From: Orlajensenia stereocauli
GTDB lineage: Bacteria > Actinomycetota > Actinomycetes > Actinomycetales > Microbacteriaceae
Direction: 5' to 3' (one strand)
Assembly (NCBI RefSeq): GCF_039548895.1
Contig: NZ_JBCLVG010000002.1
Length of the DNA stretch: 64,000 bases
Under the pieces are notes generated by a model. That model did no database searches. It was not told the origin of the DNA and saw only the letters and a program-made list of their open reading frames with translations. The position numbers and the translations under genes were made by a program. Of this stretch, positions 25,660-33,419 are shown piece after piece. Every line of letters starts with the position of its first letter. The first letter of the stretch is position 1.

Positions 25660-26985
25660 ATGAGCACCCCGCCCCGCCCCACGCAGAGCCGCCCGGGCGA
25701 CCAGACGCAGAGCGCCGCCGAACTCGAACTCGAATGGCAGGCCGATTCCCGCTGGGACGGCATCCGTCGCGATTACAGCGCCGCAGACGTCATCGAACTC
25801 CGCGGTCCGGTGCGGGAGGAGCGCACTCTCGCCCGTCGCGGCGCCGAGAAGCTCTGGGAGCTCATCCAGCGCACCGACGGCACGGCGTTCGCCCCCGAGG
25901 AGGACCCGAGCTGGGTCGCAGCGCTCGGCGCCCTCACCGGCAACCAGGCCGTCCAGCAGGTGCGCGCAGGCCTCGAGGCCATCTACCTCTCGGGCTGGCA
26001 GGTCGCGGCCGACGCCAACCTGGCCGGCCAGACCTACCCCGACCAGTCGTTGTACCCGGCGAACTCGGTGCCCGCCGTCGTGCGTCGCATCAACAACGCC
26101 CTGCTGCGTGCCGGCCAGATCGAGGCCGGTCGCGACTGGATGGCCCCGATCGTCGCGGATGCCGAGGCCGGCTTCGGCGGACCTCTCAACGCCTACGAGC
26201 TGATGCAGGGCATGATCGAGGCCGGAGCCGCCGGCGTGCACTGGGAGGACCAGCTCGCCAGCGAGAAGAAGTGCGGTCACATGGGCGGCAAGGTACTGAT
26301 CCCGACGGGCCAGCACATCCGCACCCTCAATGCCGCTCGTCTCGCGGCCGACGTCTCCGACGTGCCGACGATCATCATCGCGCGCACCGACTCGCTCGCC
26401 GCCACGCTGCTCACCAGCGACCACGACGAGCGCGATCGTCCGTTCCTCACCGGTGAGCGCACGGCCGAGGGCTTCTACGAGGTGCAGAACGGCATCGAGC
26501 CCGTCATCGCCCGCGGGCTCGCCTACGCCGAGTACGCCGACCTGCTCTGGGTCGAGTCGGCCGAGCCCGACCTGGACCTCGCCCGCCGCTTCGCCGAGGC
26601 CATCCACGAGAAGTTCCCCGGCAAGCGTCTCAGCTACAACTGCTCGCCGTCGTTCAACTGGAAGCGTCACCTCGACGACGGCCAGATCGCGACCTTCCAG
26701 CGCGAGCTCGCCTCGATGGGCTACGCCTTCCAGTTCATCACCCTCGCGGGCTTCCACGCCCTCAACCACTCGATGTTCGAACTCGCCCGTGGCTACAACG
26801 AGCGCCACATGAGTGCGTACGTCGAGCTCCAGGAGGCGGAGTTCGCCTCCGAGAAGAACGGCTACACCGCCACCCGCCACCAGCAGGAGGTCGGCACAGG
26901 CTACTTCGACCGCATCAGCACGGCGCTCAACCCATCGAGCGCCACTCTCGCCCTCGTCGGATCGACCGAGGAACACCAGTTCTAG
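25660..26985 (+). CDS. aceA: Isocitrate lyase
   Basis: Splits isocitrate into glyoxylate and succinate, the first step of the glyoxylate shunt used for growth on acetate and fatty acids. The 441-aa protein contains the catalytic KKCGHMGGK (203-211, Cys205), 'VADAEAGFGG' metal-binding region and the C-terminal 'NCSPSFNWK' loop. The ATG at 25660 has GAAAGG 8 nt upstream; the frame opens earlier but those residues derive from the leader hairpins. aceB follows 140 bp downstream. RamB (20072-21556) is its likely repressor by analogy with Corynebacterium. Confidence 0.96.
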   Translation: MSTPPRPTQSRPGDQTQSAAELELEWQADSRWDGIRRDYSAADVIELRGPVREERTLARRGAEKLWELIQRTDGTAFAPEEDPSWVAALGALTGNQAVQQVRAGLEAIYLSGWQVAADANLAGQTYPDQSLYPANSVPAVVRRINNALLRAGQIEAGRDWMAPIVADAEAGFGGPLNAYELMQGMIEAGAAGVHWEDQLASEKKCGHMGGKVLIPTGQHIRTLNAARLAADVSDVPTIIIARTDSLAATLLTSDHDERDRPFLTGERTAEGFYEVQNGIEPVIARGLAYAEYADLLWVESAEPDLDLARRFAEAIHEKFPGKRLSYNCSPSFNWKRHLDDGQIATFQRELASMGYAFQFITLAGFHALNHSMFELARGYNERHMSAYVELQEAEFASEKNGYTATRHQQEVGTGYFDRISTALNPSSATLALVGSTEEHQF

Positions 26986-27004
26986 AGGCCCTCGCCGCTC
27001 GTCT

Positions 27005-27102
27005 CCGCCGTGTGAAGGCATCCCGCTCGCGCAACTCCCGGATCCCCGGGCCTCGCGTGCCCGGTGCCTTCATACGGAGGGACGGATGCCTTCACACGGC
27101 GG
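27005..27102 (+). promoter_or_regulatory. 19-bp inverted repeat between aceA and aceB
   Basis: Arms at 27005-27023 and 27084-27102 are exact reverse complements (core GTGTGAAGGCATCC on the left). A third partial copy, GTGCCTTCATACGG (27064-27077), could pair with the left arm instead. The aceB ribosome site (AGGAG, 27113-27117) lies just outside. Confidence 0.65.
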
Positions 27103-27125
27103 TAGACACGACAGGAGACACGACC

Positions 27126-28847
27126 ATGAACACCACACCCACCAGCACCCTGGAACGCGAGACGAGCCGGGCGTCCGAGACGACGACCCGCGAGCCCGCC
27201 ACCACGACCGGCAGCTTCGCGACGTCGCAGCCGTGGATCGAGGTGACGGCGCCCCTCGGCGATCGCTACTCCGAGATCCTCACGCCCGAGGCACTCGCCT
27301 TCCTCGCCGAACTGCACGACAGGTTCGCCGGCATCCGTCACGACCTGCTCGCAGCACGACTGCAGACCCGCGTCGCCTCGGCGAACGGACGCGACCCGCG
27401 CTTCCTGCCCGAGACGGCACCGGTGCGAGCGGATGCGTCCTGGCGGGTCGCCGGAGCCGGGCCCGGTCTCGAGGACCGTCGCGTCGAGATCACGGGCCCG
27501 ACCGATCGCAAGATGGCGATCAATGCACTGAACTCCGGCGCGAAGGTCTGGCTCGCCGACCAGGAGGACGCCACGAGCCCCACCTGGACGAACGTGATCG
27601 AGGGGCAGATCTCGCTCTTCGACGCGTTGCGAGGCCAGCTCTCCTTCACGTCGCCGGACGGCAGGGAGTACACGGTCGCGGGCCGCGTCGGCCTGACCCA
27701 CGATGGTGAGGCCGAGACGCCCACCATCGTGATGCGGCCGCGTGGCTGGCACCTGGTCGAGAAGCACCTGCGCTTCCACGACCGCTCCGGGCGGGCGATG
27801 AGCGCCTCGGGCAGCCTGGTCGACTTCGGGCTGTACTTCTTCCACAACGCCCGGCGCCTCATCGAGCTGGGACTGGGCCCGTACTTCTACCTGCCGAAGC
27901 TCGAGAGCCACCGCGAGGCCAGGCTCTGGAACGACGTCTTCACCTTCTCGCAGGACCACCTCGGAATTCCGCAGGGAACCGTGCGGGCCACGGTTCTCAT
28001 CGAGACCATCCAGGCGGCGTTCGAGATGGAGGAGATCCTCTACGAGCTTCGTGATCACTGCGCCGGGCTCAACGCCGGGCGCTGGGACTACATCTTCTCG
28101 ATCATCAAGACGTTCCGGTCGCGGGGGCGTCGGTGGGTCTTCCCCGACCGCTCCGAGATCACCATGACAGTGCCGTTCATGAGGGCATATACCGAGCTGC
28201 TCGTGTCCACGTGCCACAAGCGCGGGGCATATGCCATCGGCGGCATGAGTGCGTTCATCCCGAATCGCCGGGATCCGGAGGTCACCGGACGAGCCCTGGA
28301 GAAGGTCGCGGCGGACAAGCGCCGCGAAGCTGGAGACGGCTTCGACGGAACCTGGGTCGCGCATCCCGATCTCATCCCCACGGCGCGAGCCGAGTTCGAC
28401 GCCGTCTTCGAGGAGCGCAGCAATCAGCTGCACCGCCTGCGCGACGACGTTCACGTCACAGCGGCCCAGCTTCTCGACATCCCATCGATCGGGGGGTCGG
28501 TGAGCGAGGAGGGCGTCCGCGACAACGTGCGCATCGCCGTGCGGTACATCGAGTCGTGGTTGCGGGGAACAGGGGCTGCGGCCATCGACAACCTGATGGA
28601 GGACGCGGCGACGGCGGAGATCTCGCGCTCGCAGGTCTGGCAGTGGGTGAACGACAACACGATCACCCGCGAGGGCCGGCGCATCGACGCCGCCTGGCTC
28701 GAGACCGTGGTCGCTGCAGTTGCAGAGGAGCTGCAGCGCTTCGATGGTGACCGCCTCGACGACGCCTTCGCGGTGTTCCGGCAGGTCGCGTTGGAGCCGG
28801 AGTTCCCGACGTTCCTGACGATCCCGGCCTACACGCGGTTCCTGTGA
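27126..28847 (+). CDS. aceB: Malate synthase A
   Basis: Condenses glyoxylate with acetyl-CoA to malate, completing the glyoxylate shunt. At 573 aa it is an A-type enzyme; actinobacteria often carry the longer G form instead. Motifs include 'INALNSGAKVWLADQEDATSPTW' features (NSGAKVWLADQED), 'TIVMRPRGWH', 'GPYFYLPKLES', 'RWDYIFSIIK' and 'GTWVAHPDL' near the C-terminal third. AGGAG precedes the ATG at 27126. Co-expression with aceA across the 140-bp structured gap is likely. Confidence 0.95.
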   Translation: MNTTPTSTLERETSRASETTTREPATTTGSFATSQPWIEVTAPLGDRYSEILTPEALAFLAELHDRFAGIRHDLLAARLQTRVASANGRDPRFLPETAPVRADASWRVAGAGPGLEDRRVEITGPTDRKMAINALNSGAKVWLADQEDATSPTWTNVIEGQISLFDALRGQLSFTSPDGREYTVAGRVGLTHDGEAETPTIVMRPRGWHLVEKHLRFHDRSGRAMSASGSLVDFGLYFFHNARRLIELGLGPYFYLPKLESHREARLWNDVFTFSQDHLGIPQGTVRATVLIETIQAAFEMEEILYELRDHCAGLNAGRWDYIFSIIKTFRSRGRRWVFPDRSEITMTVPFMRAYTELLVSTCHKRGAYAIGGMSAFIPNRRDPEVTGRALEKVAADKRREAGDGFDGTWVAHPDLIPTARAEFDAVFEERSNQLHRLRDDVHVTAAQLLDIPSIGGSVSEEGVRDNVRIAVRYIESWLRGTGAAAIDNLMEDAATAEISRSQVWQWVNDNTITREGRRIDAAWLETVVAAVAEELQRFDGDRLDDAFAVFRQVALEPEFPTFLTIPAYTRFL

Positions 28848-28855
28848 TCCACGCC

Positions 28856-28981
28856 CGCTGAGGGCCGGCCGAAGGACGCGGCCGAAGCACATCCACTGCT
28901 CTGCGGGTCGGGATGCGCTTCGGCCGCGCGCTGCGCGCGGGCCTCAGCGAGCGGTGGCGCGCGGCGCGCGGGCCTCAGCGA
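28856..28981. repeat. Family A hairpin repeat copy 6
   Basis: Begins CGCTGAGGGCCGGCCGAAGG and ends GGGCCTCAGCGAGCGG, which then recurs once more after TGGCGCGCGGCGC, echoing the duplicated right half of copy 2. It lies after aceB and directly before the GNAT gene promoter. Confidence 0.7.
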
Positions 28982-28999
28982 GCGGTATGGCACCGCGAT

Positions 29000-29011
29000 T
29001 AGGGTCGGAGC
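29000..29011 (+). promoter_or_regulatory. Leaderless promoter of the GNAT gene
   Basis: TAGGGT (29000-29005) is followed by exactly 6 nt and then the GTG at 29012; no Shine-Dalgarno is present. The same geometry occurs before 33271 (minus) and 37193. Confidence 0.55.
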
Positions 29012-29578
29012 GTGAGCCTGACCATCCGCACCGCGACGGCAGCCGACGCCGGGACCCTGGCCGAGCTGGCCGCCGCGACCTTCGCGCTCGCCTGCCCGCC
29101 GCACACGACCGCCGACGCCATCGCCGAGTTCATCGCCACGCATCTCTCCCAGGACGGCTTCGACGCCTACCTCGCCGACCCCGCCCGCGTGCTGCTCATC
29201 GCCGAGCAGCAGCGGGCGCAGCGGGCGACGGATGCCGCCCCCGACCCGCTGGCCGTCGGCTACACGATGCTGGTCTTCGGGGAGCCGACGGACGTCGACG
29301 TCGCCGAGGCCATCGGCATCCGCCCGACCGTGGAGCTCAGCAAGTTCTACACCCGCGCCTCAATCCACGGCACCGGGGTCTCCGGTCCGCTCATGGCCGC
29401 GACGCTCGCCGCCGCCGGTGAGCGCGGTGCCGCAGGGGCCTGGCTCGGCGTGAACGAGGAGAACGCCCGGGCCATCCGCTTCTACGAGAAGAACGGATTC
29501 GGGAGAGTCGGTACGAAGCACTTCCTCGTCGGAGATCGCTACGAGGACGACTTCGTTCTGGAGCGCGGGCTGCCGTAG
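29012..29578 (+). CDS. GNAT-family N-acetyltransferase
   Basis: Acetyl-CoA dependent transferase of 188 aa. The acetyl-CoA loop is seen in 'IHGTGVSGPLMAATLAAAGERG' (fragments HGTGVSGPLM, about 125-134), followed by the strand/helix 'AWLGVNEENARAIRFYEKNGF' pieces (GVNEENARA, FYEKNGF) and the closing 'RYEDDFVLER'. Substrate unknown: protein N-termini, antibiotics and small amines are all possible in the family. Likely a leaderless mRNA from TAGGGT at 29000. It converges on the Pr6Pr gene with a 5-nt gap. Confidence 0.88.
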   Translation: MSLTIRTATAADAGTLAELAAATFALACPPHTTADAIAEFIATHLSQDGFDAYLADPARVLLIAEQQRAQRATDAAPDPLAVGYTMLVFGEPTDVDVAEAIGIRPTVELSKFYTRASIHGTGVSGPLMAATLAAAGERGAAGAWLGVNEENARAIRFYEKNGFGRVGTKHFLVGDRYEDDFVLERGLP

Positions 29579-29583
29579 GCCGC

Positions 29584-30822
29584 TCAGACGCCGACGGCGA
29601 CGTCTCCCAACGTGCCGGCATGGAGCGTGTCGGCATGCAGCGTGCCCGAGTGGAGGCTGCCCGAGTGGCGCGTCGAGGGTCGACGCATGCCCGGGCGCTG
29701 CGTCGTCGAATGCGATGACGTCCAACGCGGCACTGCGACGTGCAGGTCTGGGGGACGCTGCGTCGGACCGGCGAACGCGGGCGAGCCGAGATCGCGGTGG
29801 AGCTGGCCGCCGATGCGCCGGCCCGGCTGACGCTCGACGCACGAGCTCGTGCCGCTCCAGAGCCCCGTGTGCACTGTCGCTCGTTCAGCCGCGGCCGCCG
29901 TGACCCATCGTCGATCGCCGCGCGCGGCCGTGCCGAGGGCGACGGGAAGCGGGGTGTACGACACCGAGGATGTCCAGCGACCCTCCGTGGACAGGGCGGC
30001 GAGCTGCGACTGCAGGACGGCACTCGCTGCCGGCGTGAGCAGCGTGACAGCCGGTCGCCGTGCCCCGTGAGCGCTCCCGGGATCGGCCCGATGCAGCCCG
30101 AACACGATGCCGACGACGGGGGGACCGGCATCCGTGATGGTGGCGGCGAACAGACTGTGCGCCCCGATGCGGGTGAGCGCCAGCGATCCGGTCGTGAGAA
30201 CCAGGATCATCAGGCACACGATGGTGATGTAGAGCCCCATCTCCACCGGCGACTTGGTGCGGGTCGGGTCGATGAAGAAGTACGGGAACCAGCCGACGAT
30301 GCTGCCGCGCACCATCGTGAACACCAGCCAGATGCCGGGATACGGCAGCGCCCAGCCCATGGTGAGCCAGGGCAGCGTGTTCGTGCGCACCGCCAGTCGC
30401 CGTTCGGCGACGAAGTCGATGACGAGGAGGGCGGGCATGATGAAGTGCAGCACGACATCCGACGGGGTGACCATGATCGGCTTGACCTCGCCGGCCGAAC
30501 CTACGGCGAGGATGCCGTAGACGATTCCGGCGAGGATGACGTAGCCCAGCACGATCGATCGCGCGGCGTGGATGCGGCTCGATTCGGGTCTGCCGGTGAC
30601 GGCGAGCACCCCGCTGGTCACCAGCAGGGCGACGGCACCGACCGCCGACTGCACAGTGAAGAAGCAGAAGTAATTGCCCGCGTCGAAGGCCGTGATCCCG
30701 ATCGCCTGGAAGTTCGCTGCGATCGAGACGGTCTCGACCGCGGCCAACGCCAGACGGGCCATGCCGATCGCCTGATGGATGTTCCCCCGTGAGATGTGAG
30801 GGCCTGATGAACGCTCTCGCAT
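29584..30822 (-). CDS. Pr6Pr-type membrane protein with an unusual C-terminal extension
   Basis: The first about 235 residues form a polytopic membrane domain with six or seven helices and the motifs GNYFCFFTVQSAV, 'VVLHFIMPALLVIDF' and 'YPGIWLVFTMVRGSIVGWFPYFFIDP' (in pieces), clearly the same family as the gene at 32492-33271 (Pr6Pr-type). Residues 236-412 are extra: Ala/Arg/Ser/Thr-rich, ending in four pentads HSGSL, HSGTL, HADTL, HAGTL (29608-29667). Third positions stay G/C-rich through the extension, supporting translation, but a lost stop codon or frameshift is possible. Start at 30822; TACCGT lies 5 nt upstream, so it may be leaderless; ATG at 30762 is an alternative. Confidence 0.65.
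   Translation of the reverse strand: MRERSSGPHISRGNIHQAIGMARLALAAVETVSIAANFQAIGITAFDAGNYFCFFTVQSAVGAVALLVTSGVLAVTGRPESSRIHAARSIVLGYVILAGIVYGILAVGSAGEVKPIMVTPSDVVLHFIMPALLVIDFVAERRLAVRTNTLPWLTMGWALPYPGIWLVFTMVRGSIVGWFPYFFIDPTRTKSPVEMGLYITIVCLMILVLTTGSLALTRIGAHSLFAATITDAGPPVVGIVFGLHRADPGSAHGARRPAVTLLTPAASAVLQSQLAALSTEGRWTSSVSYTPLPVALGTAARGDRRWVTAAAAERATVHTGLWSGTSSCVERQPGRRIGGQLHRDLGSPAFAGPTQRPPDLHVAVPRWTSSHSTTQRPGMRRPSTRHSGSLHSGTLHADTLHAGTLGDVAVGV
29608..29667 (-). repeat. Four tandem 15-bp units encoding H-(S/A)-(G/D)-(S/T)-L
   Basis: Imperfect 15-bp repeats at the 3' end of the Pr6Pr-type gene; period and phase match codons, giving four pentapeptides with Leu at every fifth position. Confidence 0.7.
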
Positions 30823-30892
30823 ACTGCACGGTATCTGGCAGAAGGCCGTGGATGCTGGGCATCTGCCCCCAGATTAGTTATCCTCACGTCTT

Positions 30893-30922
30893 TTCAGGCC
30901 GTTCAGTCGGGTGCAGTAGGTT
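30893..30922 (+). promoter_or_regulatory. Candidate promoter of the amine oxidase gene
   Basis: TTCAGG (30893-30898) and TAGGTT (30917-30922) are 18 bp apart, 63 bp before the ATG. TAGGTT is also the proposed -10 of the esx operon. Confidence 0.35.
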
Positions 30923-30985
30923 GAAATCGCGTTCGTGTGCTCGGGAGGAGGGCGGCCGGGGTTCCAGCGCAAGCCCGCGAGATCC

Positions 30986-32479
30986 ATGAGACGCAGAACC
31001 TTCCTCATCGCAGCCGTCGGCGCACTGGGCACCTCGGTGCTCGCCGCCTGCACCCCGCAGCCGCGACCGACCAGCTCGCCGTCGCCGACCGCGACGACTC
31101 AGCCTCCGGCATCCGCCGTTCCGCAGCCGCTGTCGATGCTGCGATCGCGGTGGAGCGTCGATCCCTTCGCCCTCGGTGCCGCGAGCTTCGCCGCAGTCGG
31201 GTCGACGAGTGCGAGCCGCGACGACCTCGCCGCCGCCGTCGACGACAGGGTGTTCTTCGCCGGTGAGGCGACGTCGCATGACGCCCCGGGAACGCTGAGC
31301 GGCGCCGTGGCGTCTGGCTCGCGCGCCGCCGGTGAGGTGATCGCCGCGTCAGACGTCTCAGAGCGCATCGGGGTGATCGGCGCCGGAGTCGCCGGTCTCA
31401 CTGCGGCGAGGGCCCTGCTCGATGCCGGCTACGACGTCGTGGTCGTCGAGGCCCGTGACCGCGTCGGCGGCCGCATCGACGCGCGCGCCAGCGACTCCTG
31501 GCCGCTGGCAGTCGACCTCGGACCCACGATGATCGGCGACGGCGACGAGGCGCTGCACTCGGCCGTGGTCGCGGCCGGTGGAGACGTGGTCTCGTTCGGC
31601 CGGGTCGACGAGGTGCGCACGGCTGCCGGAACGGCTGTCGCCGTGTCCGGCGTCGGAGCCGCAGCCGTGGCCGACGCCGTGGAGTGGTCGTCGAAGCAGC
31701 CGCACGATGTTCCGCTGTCGTTGGCCATCGGGCAGTCGGAAGCCGGCGCCTTGTCGACCACCCCCGATGACACCGGGGTGTCGGATGCCGACTGGTTGGG
31801 CTACCAGCTGGACTCGGTCGTGCAGCCGCGAACCAGCGCGCCGGACGATCGGCTCTCGGCCTGGAACGGCGGGGCCACCGCTCCCGGGGACGGCGTGGGC
31901 GGTGCGATTCCGTTGGCCGGGTTCGGCACCCTCGCCGACGACCTCGCCGACGGCGTCGACGTGCTGCTGCGCAGCGTCGTGACGCGGGTCGTGACCCGCA
32001 ACGACAAGGTGAGCCTGAGACTGCGCACCGGCGAGTCGCTCACGGTCGATCGCGTGATCGTGACCCTCCCGTTGGGCGTGCTCAAGTCGGGATCCGTCGC
32101 CTTCGAGCCCGAACTGCCGTTGCCCAAGGCTCGGGCCGTGTCGATTCTCGGCATGGGCGACTCCGACCGCGTGTGGCTGCGCTTCGACGAGCCGTTCTGG
32201 AGCACTGACGCCACTGTCTGGTCGACGATCGCCGCCGGATCTCCGGTGGGGCTGTGGGTGAATCTGCTGCCGGACACGGGGTATCCGGTGCTCGTCGGCA
32301 CCGTCGCTGCGGGGGAGGCCGCCCGCCTCGCCGCCATCGACGACGACGCGACGGTGCTCGCCGAGCTGCTGGCGAGTCTGGAGCCCTTCCTCGACGACGC
32401 GAAGCGCGCCGAGGCCGAGGGGACTGGCACCGAGACGCCGACGCCGACTCCCACGCCGAGCGACGCCCAGTCCGGCTGA
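30986..32479 (+). CDS. Tat-type lipoprotein flavin amine oxidase with circularly permuted order
   Basis: A 497-aa exported flavoprotein. RRRTFLIAA (2-10) fits a twin-arginine signal and VLAAC (18-22) a lipobox; a Pro/Ser/Thr linker follows. The first domain piece, WSVDPFALG (56-64), FFAGEATS (90-97) and GTLSGAVASGSRAA (102-115), is what normally ends a monoamine oxidase. After about 10 residues comes the usual N-terminal FAD fold RIGVIGAGVAGL (127-138) and VVEARDRVGGRI (153-164), and the rest of the enzyme runs to about 470 where the missing C-terminal segment would begin, ending in a Thr/Pro tail. Known: Tat exports folded cofactor proteins. Inferred: an extracytoplasmic amine oxidase of unknown substrate, permuted rather than broken since every segment is present once and in frame. 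Confidence 0.85.
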   Translation: MRRRTFLIAAVGALGTSVLAACTPQPRPTSSPSPTATTQPPASAVPQPLSMLRSRWSVDPFALGAASFAAVGSTSASRDDLAAAVDDRVFFAGEATSHDAPGTLSGAVASGSRAAGEVIAASDVSERIGVIGAGVAGLTAARALLDAGYDVVVVEARDRVGGRIDARASDSWPLAVDLGPTMIGDGDEALHSAVVAAGGDVVSFGRVDEVRTAAGTAVAVSGVGAAAVADAVEWSSKQPHDVPLSLAIGQSEAGALSTTPDDTGVSDADWLGYQLDSVVQPRTSAPDDRLSAWNGGATAPGDGVGGAIPLAGFGTLADDLADGVDVLLRSVVTRVVTRNDKVSLRLRTGESLTVDRVIVTLPLGVLKSGSVAFEPELPLPKARAVSILGMGDSDRVWLRFDEPFWSTDATVWSTIAAGSPVGLWVNLLPDTGYPVLVGTVAAGEAARLAAIDDDATVLAELLASLEPFLDDAKRAEAEGTGTETPTPTPTPSDAQSG

Positions 32480-32491
32480 CGGCCGCCCCGC

Positions 32492-33271
32492 CTACCGCGT
32501 CTCGACGCGCTCGCTCCGCTCGCGTGCCTTCGACGAGTGGGGAGCGCTGTGGACGGTGGAGCCGGGGCCTGACGAGTGCGGGGCGGGCGGATGCAGCATC
32601 CGTGCCCGGCTCAAGCCGACGAAGGTGGACACGAACCCCAGGATGACGGCGAGGATGCCTGCGCAGTAGGCGACGATGACCACCGGCCCGGTCACCTGCG
32701 ACGGGTCGAGGAAGAAGTACGGATACCAGCCGACGGCGTCGCCGCGCAGCAGCGTGAAGATGAGCCAGATCACCGGGAACGGCACGGCCCAGGCGAGGGC
32801 GAGCCACGGGACGGCCGGCACGCGCGGTCCGAGGAAACGGCCGACCAGCCAGTCGACGAGCAGCACCGACGGAAGGATGAAGTGCAGCAGCTGATCCGAC
32901 CACGGGATGACGATCTGGTAGGTGCGTGTCGAGGAGAAGGCGGCGAGCAGGCCGAAGACGATGCCCGAGAGCACGACGTAGACGAGCACGATCGTGCGCG
33001 CCGTGAGCAGCACGACGGACTCGCTGCGGCCGCTCAACAGCACGAGGCCGCCGGCGAGGGTGACGACCACGGCGATCATGGCCGACTGGATGGTGAAGTA
33101 GCCGAAGAAGTTGGCGACACCGAAGGAACTGAAGCCGAGCACGTAGCGGAAGTTTCCGATGAGGGCGATGATCTCGGCGGCCACGACGGCGATGCGCACC
33201 CAGCCCAGCGCGATGGCGACGCGGGCCTCGCGGAGCCCCGGCGGCCGGGCCGGGTCATCACGCACGCGCAT
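32492..33271 (-). CDS. Pr6Pr-type membrane protein
   Basis: A 259-aa membrane protein with about seven helices. It shares FGYFTIQSAM, 'LLHFILPSVLLVDW' and 'PVIWLIFTLLRGDAVGWYPYFFLDP' (in pieces) with the protein at 29584-30822, so the two are paralogues. Function of the family is not established. TAGCGT (33278-33283, minus strand) followed by 6 nt and the ATG suggests a leaderless mRNA. The last 13 codons and the stop (SKARERSERVETR) are formed by a dispersed intergenic repeat rather than by native family sequence. It converges on the amine oxidase gene with a 12-nt gap. Confidence 0.85.
   Translation of the reverse strand: MRVRDDPARPPGLREARVAIALGWVRIAVVAAEIIALIGNFRYVLGFSSFGVANFFGYFTIQSAMIAVVVTLAGGLVLLSGRSESVVLLTARTIVLVYVVLSGIVFGLLAAFSSTRTYQIVIPWSDQLLHFILPSVLLVDWLVGRFLGPRVPAVPWLALAWAVPFPVIWLIFTLLRGDAVGWYPYFFLDPSQVTGPVVIVAYCAGILAVILGFVSTFVGLSRARMLHPPAPHSSGPGSTVHSAPHSSKARERSERVETR
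32500..32538. repeat. Dispersed repeat family B, copy 1 (in the 3' end of a gene)
   Basis: TCTCGACGCGCTCGCTCCGC and the following CTTCGACGAG resemble the GGAGCGAGCGAGCGCAGCGG element at 33302-33323 in inverse orientation. It supplies the C-terminal codons of the Pr6Pr-type gene. Confidence 0.5.
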
Positions 33272-33283
33272 AGGAGAACGCTA
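33272..33283 (-). promoter_or_regulatory. Leaderless promoter of the second Pr6Pr-type gene
   Basis: On the minus strand TAGCGT (33283-33278) is followed by 6 nt and ATG at 33271. Confidence 0.5.
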
Positions 33284-33301
33284 CGCCAGGGTGTCTGGGC
33301 G

Positions 33302-33410
33302 AGGAGCGAGCGAGCGCAGCGGGCACGCGTATCGAGATCCACCGACGACGGCGCTCGAAGACGTGGCGCAGATCTCGATGGATCTCGATACGCGTCCGAC
33401 TTCGTCGGGC
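33302..33410. repeat. Repeat family B copy 2 with a 17-bp perfect inverted repeat
   Basis: ACGCGTATCGAGATCCA (33325-33341) is the exact reverse complement of TGGATCTCGATACGCGT (33379-33395). It lies just beyond the stop of the MFS gene and before the Pr6Pr promoter, a position suited to transcription termination on the minus strand. Confidence 0.7.
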
Positions 33411-33419
33411 GCTACCAGA

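Noticed and set aside
27012..27125. Longer aceB protein from an upstream start
   Set aside because: The added residues come from the inverted-repeat region, and a good AGGAG site precedes 27126.
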